A DNA stretch of 10,543 nucleotides from Sandaracinaceae bacterium. Lineage in GTDB: Bacteria > Myxococcota_A > Polyangia > Polyangiales > JAFGIB01. Below, piece by piece: positions 8,274-10,543 of this stretch (positions are counted from its first letter, which is position 1; each line of letters starts with the position of its first letter). The notes under the pieces were generated by a model, which was not told the origin of the DNA, made no database searches, and saw nothing but the letters and a program-made list of their open reading frames with translations. The DNA lies in assembly GCA_017881145.1 (NCBI GenBank), contig JADGRG010000068.1:1-10543 (forward strand), in the 5' to 3' direction. The position numbers and the translations under genes are program-made.

Positions 8274-9056
8274 CTACGGTGTCTTGCAGGTTGCGTCGAC
8301 CACGACGTCCGCGCTGCTGACGCACTTATCGAGCGCGTCGAGAACACCTTGCATGAAGGCGTCGGCGTCGTGCAAGGGAGCGGGCGCTGCGCCGACGTTG
8401 TAGCGGTGTGTGGTGAGGCTGCGGTTGCGCACGAGCTCGAGCGTCATGGTTGGCTCGTCGGCGCAGCCTGGGCAACCGTAGGTGTCGGCCAAGGACACGC
8501 CGACCAGCTGCGTGCCAAGAGTGCGCGCGTGCTCGTGTGCCACGGCGGTCAGCACGCCGCTGTTGTGCCGAGAGCAAGGCGTGCCTGCGCTCTCGCAGAC
8601 GGTGAGAAGAGCGCTGTCGCAGCCTGCTGCCTGTGCGGCGAGGGTGAGCGTGAAGCGACACGCGCCTGCGCAGCGGCCGTTGTCGCGGGTTGCGCCCGAG
8701 AGCATGGTGTCGCGCGAGCGGTCGTTGCATTGAGTTGACGGGTTTTGGCAGGCGCCGCCCACACAGGCGTCCTGCCAGAGCTGGCCGCCGTCCGCTGCAG
8801 GGTGAGGTGACGCAGCCGCGCCGGCATCAACGCGCACGGCTGCGTCGGTTGAGCCTGTCGAGCTTGTTGAGCCAGCGTCTGCAGGCTGGCCCGGCTGTAC
8901 CTTGCCAGCGTCACGGAGCTTGAAGTCTTGTCCAGGCGTGGCTTGGGTGGTGTGAAAACACCCCGCAAGGCCAACAAGGCCAACAAGGCCAAGGCCAAGC
9001 ACAATGCACGCAACCAGACGCATGCCGGCAAGCAGAGCACGAATCGACGACGACAT
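8274..9056 (-). CDS. Cysteine-rich putative lipoprotein of unknown function
   Basis: This is a 260-residue protein. The N-terminus (Arg6, Arg13, then a Leu/Gly/Val hydrophobic core) ends in LAGC, a good lipobox with the acylated cysteine at residue 33. The residue after it is Phe, not Asp, which favours outer-membrane sorting by the usual rule. Residues about 40-91 are a low-complexity Asp-Ala-Gly/Ser-Thr linker, common in myxobacterial lipoproteins. The folded part (about 92-260) holds 12 cysteines (98, 103, 110, 129, 133, 146, 154, 161, 195, 198, 245, 257), an even number that suggests disulfides, and includes a CPGC motif at 195-198. I do not recognise the domain. The ATG at 9056 was chosen because it lies 7 bases after the kinase stop. 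A second ATG at 9023 would give a more typical 21-residue signal peptide and 249 residues. Neither has a clear Shine-Dalgarno sequence. The frame extends to 9254, but that part overlaps the kinase receiver and precedes the signal peptide. Cotranscription with the kinase is likely. Confidence 0.8.
   Translation of the reverse strand: MSSSIRALLAGMRLVACIVLGLGLVGLVGLAGCFHTTQATPGQDFKLRDAGKVQPGQPADAGSTSSTGSTDAAVRVDAGAAASPHPAADGGQLWQDACVGGACQNPSTQCNDRSRDTMLSGATRDNGRCAGACRFTLTLAAQAAGCDSALLTVCESAGTPCSRHNSGVLTAVAHEHARTLGTQLVGVSLADTYGCPGCADEPTMTLELVRNRSLTTHRYNVGAAPAPLHDADAFMQGVLDALDKCVSSADVVVDATCKTP
8967..8996. repeat. Short in-frame tandem repeat in the lipoprotein signal peptide
   Basis: On the plus strand this stretch is AAGGCCAAC twice, followed by AAGGCC twice. 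Read on the minus strand it encodes the Gly-Leu-Val and Gly-Leu repeats of the lipoprotein's hydrophobic signal core, just before the LAGC lipobox. Both unit lengths (9 and 6 bases) are multiples of three, so copy-number change would alter the length of the hydrophobic segment without shifting the frame. Confidence 0.75.
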
Positions 9057-9063
9057 CACGCGC

Positions 9064-10543
9064 TCAGCTGCATTTGGCCCCGAGCAGCTCCTGGACTTTC
9101 GCCACCAGCGTGCTGATCTCGAAGGGTTTGGCCACGAACGCGGTTCGCTCGTCCAGTGCAGCCGATGCTGCACCTGCGGCCGAGAAACCGCTGAGTAGGA
9201 TGACCGGCACGCTTCGATCGAGCGCGCGCACGGCGCGCAGCGCTTCGAGGCCATTCATGCGGGGCATCGTCAGATCGAGGAGCAAGATAGACAGCTCGTT
9301 TCTGCGCCGCATGAAGATCTCGACCGCGGACGCACCGTCCTGCGCCACCACGACATCTAGACCCGTCGAGCGCAGGATCTCCTCGGTCAGGCTGCGGATC
9401 ATCGGTTCGTCGTCGGCCAGCAGCGCAAGGCCGCGTAAGTGGAGAGTGCCGGCGTCGGTGGGTGCGTTGCTGCGTGCCGCTGCCGGCTGGCTGCTTGCCG
9501 GAAAGAGCACCCGCAGGAGCGCTCCCTTCGCCGGCATGCTCGCGACGTGGATGGCGCCGTGGTGTGCGCGCACGATACCGAGCACCGAGGCCAGGCCAAG
9601 GCCGCGGCCGGCGAACTTCGTGGTGAAGAAAGGGTCGAAGAGGCGGCTGCGGGTGGCGTCATCCATGCCGCAGCCGTTGTCGCTGACCTCCAGGAATACG
9701 AAGTTGCCGGGGCCGGCGGTCGCGTCGAGGTGGGCTGCGCGCAAGTCCTCCGCACTGACGTCCATCGTGCCCGTGCGAACGCGGATCTCTCCTCGCGGGC
9801 TCGCCCCGAGCGCGTCGGAAGCGTTGGTCAGCAGGTTCATCAGGATCTGTCGCACGTGGCCGATGTTGCCTTCGATCGCCGGAGTGTCAGCTGCCAGATC
9901 CAAGATCAGCCGTGCGTTGGCCGAGACCGAGATCCGCAGGAGCTCGACCATGTCCCGCACCACCTCGGCCAGGTCGAGCGGCTCGACCATCACGGGGTTG
10001 CGACCCGCATAGGTGAGCATCTGCTGGGTCAGCTCACTGGCGCGCAGGGCGGCAATGCGGATCTGATCGAGATGCTCGCGGGCCGATGGGTTCCCTTCGG
10101 TGTCTGCCAGGCCGAGCTCGGAGCGCCCCAGTATGACCAGCAACAAATTGTTGAAGTCGTGTGCGATTCCACCGGCCAGCCTGCCCAAGTTTTCGAGCTT
10201 CTCGGCCTGTATCACCCGTTCCGCCAGCTCCTGCCGCTCGGCCTCGGCGCGTTTGCGATCCGTCAGGTCGCGAAATGCGGTGATACGCGCTGGTTGTCCC
10301 TGGTAAATGATGTTTCGTCCCAGGATCTCGACAGGAAACGTGCTGCCGTCCTTCCGGACAGCGACCGCTTCGTAGGCTTGCTCTCGGCCTTGGCGGATGG
10401 ATTCGAGGACCAGCTGGCCGCTCTCGGGCGTGGTGAAATCGAGCGGCGTCCGACGCAGCGCTTCCTCTCGTGTCATGCCGAGCAGTGCCGCGAAGGTTTC
10501 GTTCGTCTCCAAGATCTTGCCGCCGACCGAGACCGCCAGCCCC
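9064..10543 (-). CDS. Hybrid sensor histidine kinase, PAS-HisKA-HATPase-receiver (5' partial)
   Basis: The frame stays open to the right edge, and the ten codons before the TTG at 10512 already read as PAS sequence (GLAVSVGGKI). The N-terminus is therefore missing and that TTG is not the start. Numbering from that TTG codon: residues 1-82 are the rest of a PAS domain with its PAC end (RKDGSTFPVEI, ITAFRDLTDRK). About 83-108 is a helical linker. His118 in GGIAHDFNNLL is the phosphoacceptor. Asn230 is in the N box (LMNLLTNASDAL), Asp278 in the G1 box (DNGCG), FDPFFTTK is the F box and GRGLGLA the G2 box. A C-terminal receiver (about 361-480) has the acidic pair Asp367/Asp368, phosphoacceptor Asp413 (LLLDLTMPRMNG), Ser441 and Lys462, all the residues needed for phosphotransfer. 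The protein ends at the receiver, so the signal presumably passes to a separate phosphotransfer protein or regulator not in this window. No membrane segment is seen in the visible part. The lipoprotein gene follows after 7 bases. Confidence 0.95.
   Translation of the reverse strand, partial: GLAVSVGGKILETNETFAALLGMTREEALRRTPLDFTTPESGQLVLESIRQGREQAYEAVAVRKDGSTFPVEILGRNIIYQGQPARITAFRDLTDRKRAEAERQELAERVIQAEKLENLGRLAGGIAHDFNNLLLVILGRSELGLADTEGNPSAREHLDQIRIAALRASELTQQMLTYAGRNPVMVEPLDLAEVVRDMVELLRISVSANARLILDLAADTPAIEGNIGHVRQILMNLLTNASDALGASPRGEIRVRTGTMDVSAEDLRAAHLDATAGPGNFVFLEVSDNGCGMDDATRSRLFDPFFTTKFAGRGLGLASVLGIVRAHHGAIHVASMPAKGALLRVLFPASSQPAAARSNAPTDAGTLHLRGLALLADDEPMIRSLTEEILRSTGLDVVVAQDGASAVEIFMRRRNELSILLLDLTMPRMNGLEALRAVRALDRSVPVILLSGFSAAGAASAALDERTAFVAKPFEISTLVAKVQELLGAKCS

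Noticed and set aside
9057..9254. N-terminal extension of the lipoprotein reading frame to an ATG at 9254
   Set aside because: It overlaps the conserved receiver domain of the kinase and would put about 66 unrelated residues before a good lipoprotein signal peptide.
10510..10512. TTG as the kinase start codon
   Set aside because: The ten codons upstream in the same frame continue the PAS domain to the window edge, so the gene is simply cut off.
1..10543. Mobile elements, CRISPR arrays, tRNA/rRNA genes, riboswitches
   Set aside because: No transposase or integrase motifs, no terminal inverted repeats, no regularly spaced identical DNA repeats and no recognisable RNA gene. The regular repetition in 1-7350 is protein-coding TPR sequence.

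Overview
This is a high-GC window with dense coding. It suggests a myxobacterium-like member of the Myxococcota, probably of the Polyangiales/Haliangiales type. That placement is an inference from three things: a giant tetratricopeptide-repeat (TPR) protein, a lipoprotein with a DAG/ST-rich linker, and a hybrid histidine kinase with an HDFNNLL phosphoacceptor box. No marker gene is present to fix the taxonomy.

Layout. (1) Positions 1-8217, plus strand: one uninterrupted reading frame that enters from the left edge. It holds about 33 tandem TPR units, most of them 72 residues long and most apparently made of two TPR hairpins. It then runs without a stop into a complete PLP-dependent class IV aminotransferase domain (7351-8217). 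(2) Positions 8218-8273: a short convergent intergenic gap. (3) Positions 8274-9056, minus strand: a small cysteine-rich lipoprotein of unknown function. (4) Positions 9064-10543, minus strand: a PAS / HisKA / HATPase / receiver hybrid histidine kinase, cut by the right edge so that its N-terminus is missing.

The kinase and lipoprotein genes lie head to tail with 7 bases between stop and start, so they are very likely cotranscribed and may be translationally coupled. The TPR-aminotransferase gene converges on them and is probably a separate transcription unit. No RNA gene, mobile element, CRISPR array or clear terminator was seen.

The most unusual items are the in-frame joining of a very large TPR superhelix to an aminotransferase exactly at the enzyme's expected native start, and a second level of order in the TPR array: six units are lengthened by about 17 residues carrying an ILEP-like helix and recur every three to five units.
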